Positions 17,529-23,886 of a DNA stretch of 64,000 nucleotides are shown in pieces. Each line of letters opens with the position of its first letter. The first letter of the stretch is position 1. Position numbers and translations under genes: made by a program. The notes under the pieces were generated by a model, which searched no databases, was not told the origin of the DNA, and was given only the letters and a program-made list of their open reading frames with translations. This stretch comes from DTKD01 sp050948905. Lineage in GTDB: Bacteria > Armatimonadota > UBA5829. The stretch spans positions 2,170,001-2,234,000 of the forward strand of contig JBMNES010000001.1 in the NCBI GenBank assembly GCA_050948905.1, read 5' to 3'.

Positions 17529-17895
17529 AGATAGGTAGCAATCTCCGAATTGCGAAAATAGATAGGTAGCAATCTCCGAATTGCCGCTACGTGAGTGGAA
17601 AATGGCCGGGACAGAGACCGGCCACTACATTATTTTTGTCATCCTGCGCTTTCAATTATAGTCATCCTGCGCCCCTATTTTAGTCATCCTGCGCCCCTAT
17701 TTTAGTCATCCTGCGCGAAGTCGCAGGATCTCGTTACGCCTATTCCTCTCCGTGGATTCCGCGACTTCGCGCGGAATGACCAAGGGCAGATAGGTGGCAA
17801 TCTCCGAATTGCCACCTCATAACCCGCTTTGCGGCGATCTCCGAATTGCCGCTACGTGAGTGGAAAATGGCCGGGACGGAGGCCCGGCCACTACA
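17529..17895. repeat. Right intergenic repeat array beside the nuclease gene
   Basis: This 528-bp gap has no gene and is packed with repeats. The unit AGATAGGTAGCAATCTCCGA occurs twice in tandem (17529, 17560). A 41-bp direct repeat is at 17572-17612 and 17837-17877, each followed by a GGCCGG/CCGGCC hairpin. A 22-bp tandem, GTCATCCTGCGCCCCTATTT plus two bases, starts at 17661 and 17683; related units start at 17638 and 17705, and the last runs into a palindrome. ATTCCGCG-6-CGCGGAAT lies near 17755-17776. The 37-bp unit shared with the left flank is at 17788-17824. The pattern resembles REP- or MITE-like palindromes that gather between genes. Confidence 0.85.
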
Positions 17896-17935
17896 TCAAG
17901 ACGTCATACAATGTGCATTGACTTCTGACTTTCCA

Positions 17936-17965
17936 TTGTTCCGGGAAAAGGGTTTCCCGGAACAA
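17936..17965 (-). terminator. Perfect 13-bp hairpin downstream of the minus-strand gene
   Basis: TTGTTCCGGGAAA, loop AGGG, and its exact complement. It sits 25 bp past the stop of the gene at 17991-18602 and could end its transcript, though the U-run is poor. Confidence 0.6.
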
Positions 17966-17990
17966 CACAACAACACAATAATAAACTTGA

Positions 17991-18602
17991 CTATCGCTTC
18001 TTCTTTTTAGGGAAAGTCTGTCGTATCTCCTCAGCCAGCTCATATACAAACGAGGTGAGGTCCCGATCCTGCTCCTTCAGATTGCGGATTTCCAGCAGGA
18101 GTATGTCCTTCATCTGCTGCAGTATCTTGCCCTGATTGCTTTTAAGTTCGCCGAGTTCTTCTCTGAGGTGGTCGATAGACTCCGCCAGGGTCCGGTCGGC
18201 CATGTTTTTGGCCACACGTTTAAGGGCTTCGGGGTCTATGGCAGAATCGCTTTGAAACCGGCGCAGGGAGGATTCGCTGATAAGCCGCCTGGTAATCCCA
18301 TCTGGCCCCTGCACCAGAATAGAATCCAACTCACCGCAGTCTATCAGCCTGTCGACAGCCTCCTCAGATAGCACCAGGCTATCGCGGGCGGTCTCGCAGG
18401 TTATCGTATAATCCCCGACCCCCGCGCCGCCGTCTACCTCCGGAAACAACACCGGCTGAACCGTATCCTCTTGAGGTTCGGCCGACTCGTGCTCAGGCAG
18501 CCCAGCCTTGCGCCACTCCTCCCGCAGTCTGGCTATACCAACAGGCACTTCTTCTTCGGCCTGTGAAATTATCATATCCCGATCGTCAGTATTCATGCTC
18601 AT
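17991..18602 (-). CDS. Putative DNA-binding protein with C-terminal coiled coil
   Basis: 203 residues from the ATG at 18602 (a TTG at 18635 would add 11; neither start has a good ribosome-binding site). The middle, around LVLSEEAVDRLIDCGELDSI followed by DGITRRLISESSLRRFQ, has the shape of an excisionase/MerR-like winged-helix segment that reads a short target and a wing. Residues 140-200 form a long amphipathic helix (ESIDHLREELGELKSNQGKI, LLLEIRNLKEQDRDLTSFV), likely a coiled coil, ending in a basic KKKKR. It lies next to the repeat array and the methyltransferase-nuclease pair but on the other strand. A regulatory role is possible; the family is not recognised. Confidence 0.65.
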   Translation of the reverse strand: MSMNTDDRDMIISQAEEEVPVGIARLREEWRKAGLPEHESAEPQEDTVQPVLFPEVDGGAGVGDYTITCETARDSLVLSEEAVDRLIDCGELDSILVQGPDGITRRLISESSLRRFQSDSAIDPEALKRVAKNMADRTLAESIDHLREELGELKSNQGKILQQMKDILLLEIRNLKEQDRDLTSFVYELAEEIRQTFPKKKKR

Positions 18603-18748
18603 GACTATATACCATTTACACCCCAATTCGCGCAATCCTTCGTATCGAAGCGGGCATCCGAATAAAATGCTTCACCAGCCCTGCATTATCCAGAATCTCT
18701 GCTCTGCGCCTGCTGTCACAAAACTGGTTGAAGATGTCGGTAAAATCG
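18603..18748. other. Left part of the gap before the hydrogenase locus
   Basis: Between the minus-strand gene starting at 18602 and the promoter at 18749. A 102-codon frame crosses it on the + strand but has no ribosome-binding site and no recognisable content. I see no other feature here. Confidence 0.5.
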
Positions 18749-18777
18749 TTGACACTGCCTGTCTCGCAGCATATAAT
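18749..18777 (+). promoter_or_regulatory. Perfect-consensus promoter of the hydrogenase locus
   Basis: TTGACA (18749-18754), 17 bp, TATAAT (18772-18777): no mismatch to the sigma70 consensus. Transcription would begin near 18784, leaving a leader of about 140 nt before the first gene. The leader contains a possible 8-bp hairpin (CCGCAAAA at 18819, TTTTGCGG at 18850) and a Rex-like site. Confidence 0.85.
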
Positions 18778-18863
18778 AAAAATAAAGATATACTATATAC
18801 AACCTTCCGATTTTGATACCGCAAAAGAAGCCCCGATGCTGTGCTATTTTTTTGCGGATTTGC

Positions 18864-18881
18864 TTGTGAACAAAATCACGA
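18864..18881 (+). promoter_or_regulatory. Candidate Rex operator (NADH/NAD+ sensing)
   Basis: TTGTGAACAAAATCACGA is an inverted repeat with one mismatch, close to the Rex operator form TTGTGAA-n4-TTCACAA. Rex represses fermentative and hydrogenase genes until NADH builds up. The site is in the leader about 80 bases after the predicted transcription start, where a bound repressor could block elongation. No rex gene is in the window. Confidence 0.5.
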
Positions 18882-18923
18882 AGTTGTCCGGCGAATCAGT
18901 CGGTTGAGACAGGCTTTATATAT

Positions 18924-19325
18924 ATGAATGCAGAAAAAGTATTAGAGGCGGGCGGATTGACGATTCGGCGAGTCTGCGAATGCCTCGACGGGGAGATTAT
19001 CTGCAACCCGCAGTTAGCCGACCAGCGGGTCGTAAGCGCGTGCGGCTGCGACTTGATGAGCGACGTGCTGGCGTTCACGCGGCCGGGCTCAGTGCTGCTT
19101 ACGGGCCTCACAAACTCTCAGGTTATTCGAACTGCGGAGATGCTCGACCTCAAGGCCGTCGTCTTTGTTCGCAGCAAAAAGCCGGATGAGCAGACCATCA
19201 AAATGGCGCAATCGCTACAACTGGTGTTGATCTTATCTCCTTACCCGCTGTACGAAAGTTGCGGTAAGCTCTTTAGTATAGGATTGGCCGGCTGTCAGGA
19301 GCATGGTCAGACTGTGGGGGCGTAA
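18924..19325 (+). CDS. DRTGG domain protein, first of two
   Basis: 133 residues. The DRTGG-type core reads VVSACGCDLMSDVLAFTRPG, then VLLTGLTNSQVIRTAEMLDL and AVVFVRSKKPDEQTIKMAQ. Small stand-alone proteins of this kind occur in gene clusters of [FeFe] hydrogenases; the domain is thought to bind nucleotides or CBS-like ligands, but its role is not proven. First gene of the locus, behind the consensus promoter. The HATPase gene begins four bases after its stop. A second DRTGG gene is at 21161, so the locus has a pair. Confidence 0.85.
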   Translation: MNAEKVLEAGGLTIRRVCECLDGEIICNPQLADQRVVSACGCDLMSDVLAFTRPGSVLLTGLTNSQVIRTAEMLDLKAVVFVRSKKPDEQTIKMAQSLQLVLILSPYPLYESCGKLFSIGLAGCQEHGQTVGA

Positions 19326-19328
19326 TTG

Positions 19329-19775
19329 ATGGAAGTGGGGGATGTGGATGTGTCGGCCTCTCTGCACTACACATTCGACGTGCAGGGCGGGGATTTTGGC
19401 AAGGCAGGAGAAGCTTCCAGCAAAGTAAAAAGAATTCTACAGCAAATTGGAGCGGATTCCGAGATAGTGCGACGAGTCGCGGTTGCGTGCTATGAGGCCG
19501 AAATGAATGTGGTGATTCACGCTCATAGCGGCACTGTGATTTTGGATGCGGATCTTAAGCGCATACAAATTACTATAGATGACGAGGGGCCGGGCATAGA
19601 GGACGTGGACCAGGCTATGACGCCGGGGTTCTCCACCGCGCCGGACTCAATAAGAGAGATGGGCTTCGGCGCAGGAATGGGCCTGCCCAATATGAAGAGT
19701 TGTTCAAACGAGCTTGATATCAAATCAGTCAAGGGCGTGGGGACCACTGTTCGGATGATATTCGAGAATGCCTGA
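19329..19775 (+). CDS. RsbW-like ATP-binding protein (HATPase)
   Basis: 148 residues of the GHKL/HATPase fold as in anti-sigma kinases. N-box VACYEAEMNVVIHAHSG, G1 box DDEGPGIEDVDQAM, G2 box GFGAGMGLPNMKS, and a last strand KGVGTTVRMIF. There is no histidine phosphoacceptor domain, so it is a serine kinase-like or switch protein and not a full sensor kinase. The ATG at 19329 is preferred over a TTG three bases earlier. It overlaps the next gene by eight bases, so the two products are probably made together and may interact. Confidence 0.85.
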   Translation: MEVGDVDVSASLHYTFDVQGGDFGKAGEASSKVKRILQQIGADSEIVRRVAVACYEAEMNVVIHAHSGTVILDADLKRIQITIDDEGPGIEDVDQAMTPGFSTAPDSIREMGFGAGMGLPNMKSCSNELDIKSVKGVGTTVRMIFENA

Positions 19776-21210
19776 ATCGAACCAGTTTGGCTTTTTTCAC
19801 TCGGTGCATCTTGAGGAGGACAAGTGCCAGGGATGCGTAAACTGCATCAAGCATTGCCCTACTGAGGCCATTCGCGTGCGCGACGGAAAGGCCCATATAA
19901 TCGAAGCTCGTTGCATAGATTGCGGCGAGTGTGTCCGAATATGCCCTAATCACGCCAAGACCGTGGTCGCCGATACCCTGCAGAGGCTTAAGGAGTTTAA
20001 GTATAATGTCGCGCTGCCGGCGCCGGCGATTTATAGCCAATTCAGGGAGGGCACTAAACCGGAACAGGTCCTTGCCACTTTAAGGGCTATTGGCTTCGAT
20101 TATGTCGTGGATGTGGCATTCGGAGCGGACCTTGTGGCGGAGAAAATACGCCAGGCGATCGAAAATCCGTCCATCGAACGGCCGATAATATCGTCTGCGT
20201 GCCCTGCTGTGGTCAGGTTGATCCAGGTAAGGTTTCCTAACCTGGTTGAACATATTTTGCCGATCATCTCGCCTATGCGGGCGGCGGCTAAAATCGCAAA
20301 ACAGCAGGCCAGCAAGAGGCTCGGCATACCACAGCAGCGTATTGGGCTTTGGTTTATCACGCCGTGTCCGGGTAAGGTCAGTGCCATAAATGAGCCGGCC
20401 GGATTTGAGGACGTGATCATCACGGGCGCTATACCGATAGCCGATGTCTATCCGCTGATGAGAGAAAAATTGGTGCGCGAGCCGGAAGTCATTGAAGAAT
20501 TGGCGAAGGGCTTGCATCGTGGCACTGGGTTAGGCGTAGGATGGGCGCGATCGGGCGGAGAGAATCAGTCGATTGGGGCCGGTCGTCAGATCGCGGTCGA
20601 TGGCATTCACAGCGTCATTCAAATTTTAGAGGATGTCGAGCGCGGAAAGCTCTCAGATATTGATTATATCGAGGCGCAGGCGTGCCTTGGAGGATGTGTC
20701 GGAGGGGTTCTGACTGTTGAGAATCCGTTTATCACCCGTAGACGCATACGGTTGTTGGCGCAGGGTCAGCTTACTCCAGAAGAAGCCGCTGAACGACAGC
20801 AGTTTATAGACGATCTTGAGGAGAACCCGGATTGGTTCAAACACGACAGGCCGATTCTGCCCAGGCCGACGCTAAAGCTTGATGACGATATGGCAGTGGC
20901 GATGCGCAAAATGGAGCAGATGGAGCGCATATTAGAGTCGCTGCCGGGGCTGGACTGCGGTAGCTGCGGCGCCCCGAACTGCCAGGCTCTTGCCGAAGAC
21001 GTGGTGCGCGGGTTGGCGACGGAGATGGACTGTGTATTTAAGCTGCGCGAACGTGTGAGACAACTGGCGAGCGAGATGTTCGAATTATCAGACAGGGTTC
21101 CGCCTGCTATGGGCCAGCCGCTTGCAGGACGTGGCGGCCAAAATTTGACAGAGGCAATTGATGAATCTGGAAAACCTGATTTCAAAACTGAATCTCAAAC
21201 CAAAGACTGA
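19768..21210 (+). CDS. Sensory-type [FeFe] hydrogenase-like protein
   Basis: 480 residues. Two [4Fe-4S] ferredoxin motifs lead (CQGCVNCIKHCP, CIDCGECVRICP, residues 19-62). The hydrogenase domain keeps all four H-cluster Cys: SACPAV near 142, PCPGKV near 198 and ACLGGCVGG near 305. The first Cys of the usual TSCCP motif, the proton relay, is Ala here, as described for sensory HydS-type enzymes. A C-terminal Fe-S domain (LDCGSCGAPNCQALAEDV near 397, later Cys in MDCVF) follows, as in HydS/HfsB-like proteins. Low turnover and an H2-sensing role are inferred from the Ala, the C-terminal domain and the regulatory neighbours (DRTGG, HATPase, PHP). It overlaps both flanking genes. Confidence 0.9.
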   Translation: MPESNQFGFFHSVHLEEDKCQGCVNCIKHCPTEAIRVRDGKAHIIEARCIDCGECVRICPNHAKTVVADTLQRLKEFKYNVALPAPAIYSQFREGTKPEQVLATLRAIGFDYVVDVAFGADLVAEKIRQAIENPSIERPIISSACPAVVRLIQVRFPNLVEHILPIISPMRAAAKIAKQQASKRLGIPQQRIGLWFITPCPGKVSAINEPAGFEDVIITGAIPIADVYPLMREKLVREPEVIEELAKGLHRGTGLGVGWARSGGENQSIGAGRQIAVDGIHSVIQILEDVERGKLSDIDYIEAQACLGGCVGGVLTVENPFITRRRIRLLAQGQLTPEEAAERQQFIDDLEENPDWFKHDRPILPRPTLKLDDDMAVAMRKMEQMERILESLPGLDCGSCGAPNCQALAEDVVRGLATEMDCVFKLRERVRQLASEMFELSDRVPPAMGQPLAGRGGQNLTEAIDESGKPDFKTESQTKD

Positions 21211-21496
21211 GGTTGGTGATGTAAAGGTCAGCTCTGGATATGCGTCGGATCTTTTGAGCGATGTGCTGGCCAGGGCGAAAAACGGCACGTTGTGGGTCAC
21301 CAATCATAAACACGTTAACATAATCGGAGTTGCTTCGATGCTCAATTTGGCGGGAGTGATAATCGCTGGAGGCATTGATCCTGATCCGGGGACTGTAGAA
21401 AAAGCTGTCGAAGAGAAGACTCCGTTATTTACAACCGATTTGACGCTTTATGAGGTCGTCGGCAGAATGTATGAGCTTGGCATCAAAAGTTGCTGA
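21161..21496 (+). CDS. DRTGG domain protein, second of two
   Basis: 111 residues, similar in layout to the first DRTGG protein: VKVSSGYASDLLSDVLARAK, GTLWVTNHKHVNIIGVASML, and a C-terminal part ending ELGIKSC. It overlaps the hydrogenase-like gene by 50 bases in another frame. GAGG six bases before the ATG supports this start over a TTG at 21158. Probably a ligand-binding regulatory partner of the sensory hydrogenase; the ligand is unknown. Confidence 0.85.
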   Translation: MNLENLISKLNLKPKTEVGDVKVSSGYASDLLSDVLARAKNGTLWVTNHKHVNIIGVASMLNLAGVIIAGGIDPDPGTVEKAVEEKTPLFTTDLTLYEVVGRMYELGIKSC

Positions 21497-21526
21497 CGCA
21501 GCTATTCGGTAAAGGAATGGACGAGC

Positions 21527-22300
21527 GTGGCGATTCATAGATACCAGGCCGATTTGCACATTCATACTCTTTTGTCGCCGTGCGGGGAGATAGAGATGAT
21601 CCCCTCGCTGATTGTAGAGGCGGCGATGAAAGCGGGGCTGGATATTATCGGAGTGTCCGATCACAATTCAGCCGAAAACGCGGATGCTGTGGTGAAGGCA
21701 TCAGTCGGCAGCGGGATCAGGGTGCTGCCGGGGCTGGAAGTGAACTCACTGGAGGGAGTTCACCTGTTGTGCCTGTTCGATACGGTGGATCAGGCGGTTG
21801 CTCTGCAGGAAGCCGTTTATGCGAGCCTGCCGTTTGGTTCTGACAGGAAACCTAAAACTGAAGAAGAACTTATAGCAAAAGAACTGGCAAATCAGATGAT
21901 AGTCGACGAGTGCGATGAGTTTGTGGGCTTCTGCCAAAGGTATCTATCGCTGCCGACTATGATGGATATATCCGAAATCTGGCAACGGGTTGAGGATCTG
22001 GGCGGGATGTTGATCCCGTCGCACATTGACAGGAAATCTACAGGGTTATGCGATGTTTTGGGGATGGTGCCGGACTCGCCCGACTTTGTGGCTTTAGAGG
22101 TATCCAGAAATATCACGCCGGACAAGGCCAGGCAGGTATATCCGAGCATCGGAGGTCGTTCTCTTATTTGCAATTCGGATTCTCACTGGCTATCTGCTAT
22201 TGGTGAGAGGCGGACTGTGTTTTGCCTGGAGCACCGAACTATCGCTGAGATGAAAATGGCGTGCCGCGGAGAATGCGGCCGAGGTATCGAATATGCGTGA
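21527..22300 (+). CDS. PHP domain metal-dependent phosphoesterase-like protein
   Basis: 257 residues. The metal-binding motifs of the PHP superfamily are clear: YQADLHIHTLLSPCGE at the start, GVSDHNSAENADAV, LPGLEVNSLEGVHLLCLF, PSHIDRKSTG near the middle and ICNSDSHWLSAIGER near the end. The GTG at 21527 is the only start that fits, with AAAGGA upstream. PHP proteins of this type sit beside hydrogenase regulatory genes in several anaerobes. The substrate, perhaps a nucleotide signal or a phosphoprotein, is not known. It overlaps the HATPase gene that follows by eight bases. Confidence 0.9.
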   Translation: MAIHRYQADLHIHTLLSPCGEIEMIPSLIVEAAMKAGLDIIGVSDHNSAENADAVVKASVGSGIRVLPGLEVNSLEGVHLLCLFDTVDQAVALQEAVYASLPFGSDRKPKTEEELIAKELANQMIVDECDEFVGFCQRYLSLPTMMDISEIWQRVEDLGGMLIPSHIDRKSTGLCDVLGMVPDSPDFVALEVSRNITPDKARQVYPSIGGRSLICNSDSHWLSAIGERRTVFCLEHRTIAEMKMACRGECGRGIEYA

Positions 22301-22850
22301 GCTTTCGATGCACATTCTCGATTTGGCGCAGAACTCTGTAGCGGCTGGCGCGACGCTGATTGAAATCAGCGTTATCGCGGATTCCGGCTCTGATGAATTG
22401 ACTATATCGATCCGGGATGACGGATCGGGGATGAGTCCGGAGTTTATGGCGCAGGCGTTGGATCCGTTTACTACAACGCGCACTACTCGCAGGGTCGGAT
22501 TAGGTATACCGATGTTTGCGGAGGCGGCCAGAGAGTGCGGCGGTAAGCTCGCGTTGCATTCTAAGCTGGGTGAGGGCACGACCCTGCAGGCGACTTTTAA
22601 GTTGAATCACATAGATCGGGCGCCGCTGGGGGATGTAAAATCGACATTGATTGCCCTGATTGCGGCAAATCCGGACATTGATATTGTATACAGGCATCAA
22701 GTCGATTCTATGGAGTTCGTGCTCGATACGCGCCAGATTCGCGCGGAACTGGGCGATGTTCCTATAAATGAAAATGCGGTCATCAACTGGCTCGCTGAAT
22801 ATATTGAGGACGGGTTGTCCTCGTCATTTTTCGCTGAGAAAAATATCTGA
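22293..22850 (+). CDS. Histidine-kinase-type ATPase protein
   Basis: 185 residues. HATPase boxes: MHILDLAQNSVAAGATLIEI (N-box), IRDDGSGMSPEFMAQALDPF (G1), RRVGLGIPMFAEAARECGGK (G2) and GEGTTLQATF. A C-terminal alpha/beta extension (residues 110-185) follows. Like the gene at 19329 it lacks a phosphoacceptor His domain. Two HATPase proteins with different architecture in one locus point to a protein-phosphorylation switch around the sensory hydrogenase. It is 30 bp from the first structural gene of module 1. Confidence 0.85.
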   Translation: MRELSMHILDLAQNSVAAGATLIEISVIADSGSDELTISIRDDGSGMSPEFMAQALDPFTTTRTTRRVGLGIPMFAEAARECGGKLALHSKLGEGTTLQATFKLNHIDRAPLGDVKSTLIALIAANPDIDIVYRHQVDSMEFVLDTRQIRAELGDVPINENAVINWLAEYIEDGLSSSFFAEKNI

Positions 22851-22880
22851 TAACTTAATCCAAGGGGTGCAAATCAACAA

Positions 22881-23243
22881 ATGAAGACACTTGAAGATCT
22901 CAAGAAGGTTCGAGAGAAAGCGCTCGAACAGATGAAGATCCGCGAAGGCAAGTTCTCTGCTCGCGTGGTTATCGCTATGGGCACATGCGGCATTGCCGCA
23001 GGGGCGCGTGAAGTAATGACTGCGATTCTCGACGAACTCGACAAGCGCGGCATCACCGATGTCTCTGTGACGCAATCCGGCTGCAAGGGCCTTTGCGAGC
23101 AGGAGCCAACCGTTGACGTCATCAAAGACGACCAGGTCGTGACCTATGGCTACATCGATTCCGATAAGGCTCGACAGATTGTCGGCCAGCATCTGGTCAA
23201 CGGCAGCGTCGTGAGCGAGTGGGTAGTGACTGCTAAAAATTAG
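22881..23243 (+). CDS. [2Fe-2S] thioredoxin-like ferredoxin subunit
   Basis: 120 residues: a helical leader, then a thioredoxin-like domain with MGTCGIAAGAREVM and QSGCKGLCEQEPTVDV. The Cys pattern is that of the small [2Fe-2S] proteins found with NADH-linked [FeFe] hydrogenases and of the N-terminal domain of NuoF-like subunits. It likely passes electrons in hydrogenase module 1. Its leader holds AAGGGGTGCAAATC, repeated exactly before the first gene of module 2 at 28876. Confidence 0.85.
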   Translation: MKTLEDLKKVREKALEQMKIREGKFSARVVIAMGTCGIAAGAREVMTAILDELDKRGITDVSVTQSGCKGLCEQEPTVDVIKDDQVVTYGYIDSDKARQIVGQHLVNGSVVSEWVVTAKN

Positions 23244-23358
23244 TTGGTGGATGTGGGTGGAATGCGACGTAGTTGGGTGCTGATATCCGGCGCGAGCTTT
23301 CCACAGAAATCTGCTCCTGCGGTTCTGAGGGGACCAGGGGAGTTCAGGAGGTAACGTA

Positions 23359-23886
23359 TTGGCAACACATATTTGCGACTGCGAAAAGCGCGCTGTCCAG
23401 GTTCAAGCTGAAGAGGCGGAGCTTTATGAGCAGTTGGATAAAATCATAGAGAAGCACAAAAACGTCCGTGGGCCGCTTATCCAGGTGCTGCATGGCGCTC
23501 AGGAATTGTTCGGCTATCTGCCGGAGAAGGCCCAGGTCAAAATCGCTCAGGGTCTAAACGTGCCTTTGAGCGAGGTTCACGGCGTTCTCAGCTTCTATTC
23601 GTTCTTTACCACGGTCCCGAGAGGCAAGCACACTATTCGAGTGTGTATGGGGACTGCGTGCTACGTGCGAGGTGGAAAGCAGGTGCTGGAGAAGTTCCAG
23701 AAGGAACTCGGCATCAGCGTCAATGACACCACCGAGGATCGAGTGTTCTCGCTTGAGATTAACCGCTGTGTGGGCGCTTGCGGCCTTGCCCCGGTTGTTA
23801 CGGTAGATTCCGATATCTATCGCCGCGTGAAAGAAGACAAGATCCCACAGATCATTGCGAAATACAAGAATGAGGCGGGTAAATAA
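23359..23886 (+). CDS. NuoE-like [2Fe-2S] subunit of hydrogenase module 1 (HydC-type)
   Basis: 175 residues homologous to the 24-kDa subunit of complex I. After a helical N-terminus (PLIQVLHGAQELFGYLPEKA) comes the thioredoxin-like domain with CMGTACYVRGG and RCVGACGLAP, the C-x4-C and C-x3-C ligands of one [2Fe-2S] cluster. The start is a TTG at 23359 with AGGAGG seven bases upstream; no ATG is available. The 115-bp gap before it holds no gene. It is followed without gap by the NuoF-GltD fusion, with which it should form the NADH-oxidising unit. Confidence 0.93.
   Translation: MATHICDCEKRAVQVQAEEAELYEQLDKIIEKHKNVRGPLIQVLHGAQELFGYLPEKAQVKIAQGLNVPLSEVHGVLSFYSFFTTVPRGKHTIRVCMGTACYVRGGKQVLEKFQKELGISVNDTTEDRVFSLEINRCVGACGLAPVVTVDSDIYRRVKEDKIPQIIAKYKNEAGK

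Noticed and set aside
17661..17730. CRISPR-like array
   Set aside because: The 22-bp units are directly tandem with no spacers of constant size, and no cas gene is present.
18508..18816. 102-codon + strand frame across the gap before the hydrogenase locus
   Set aside because: It starts inside the opposite gene, contains the perfect promoter and shows no recognisable sequence.
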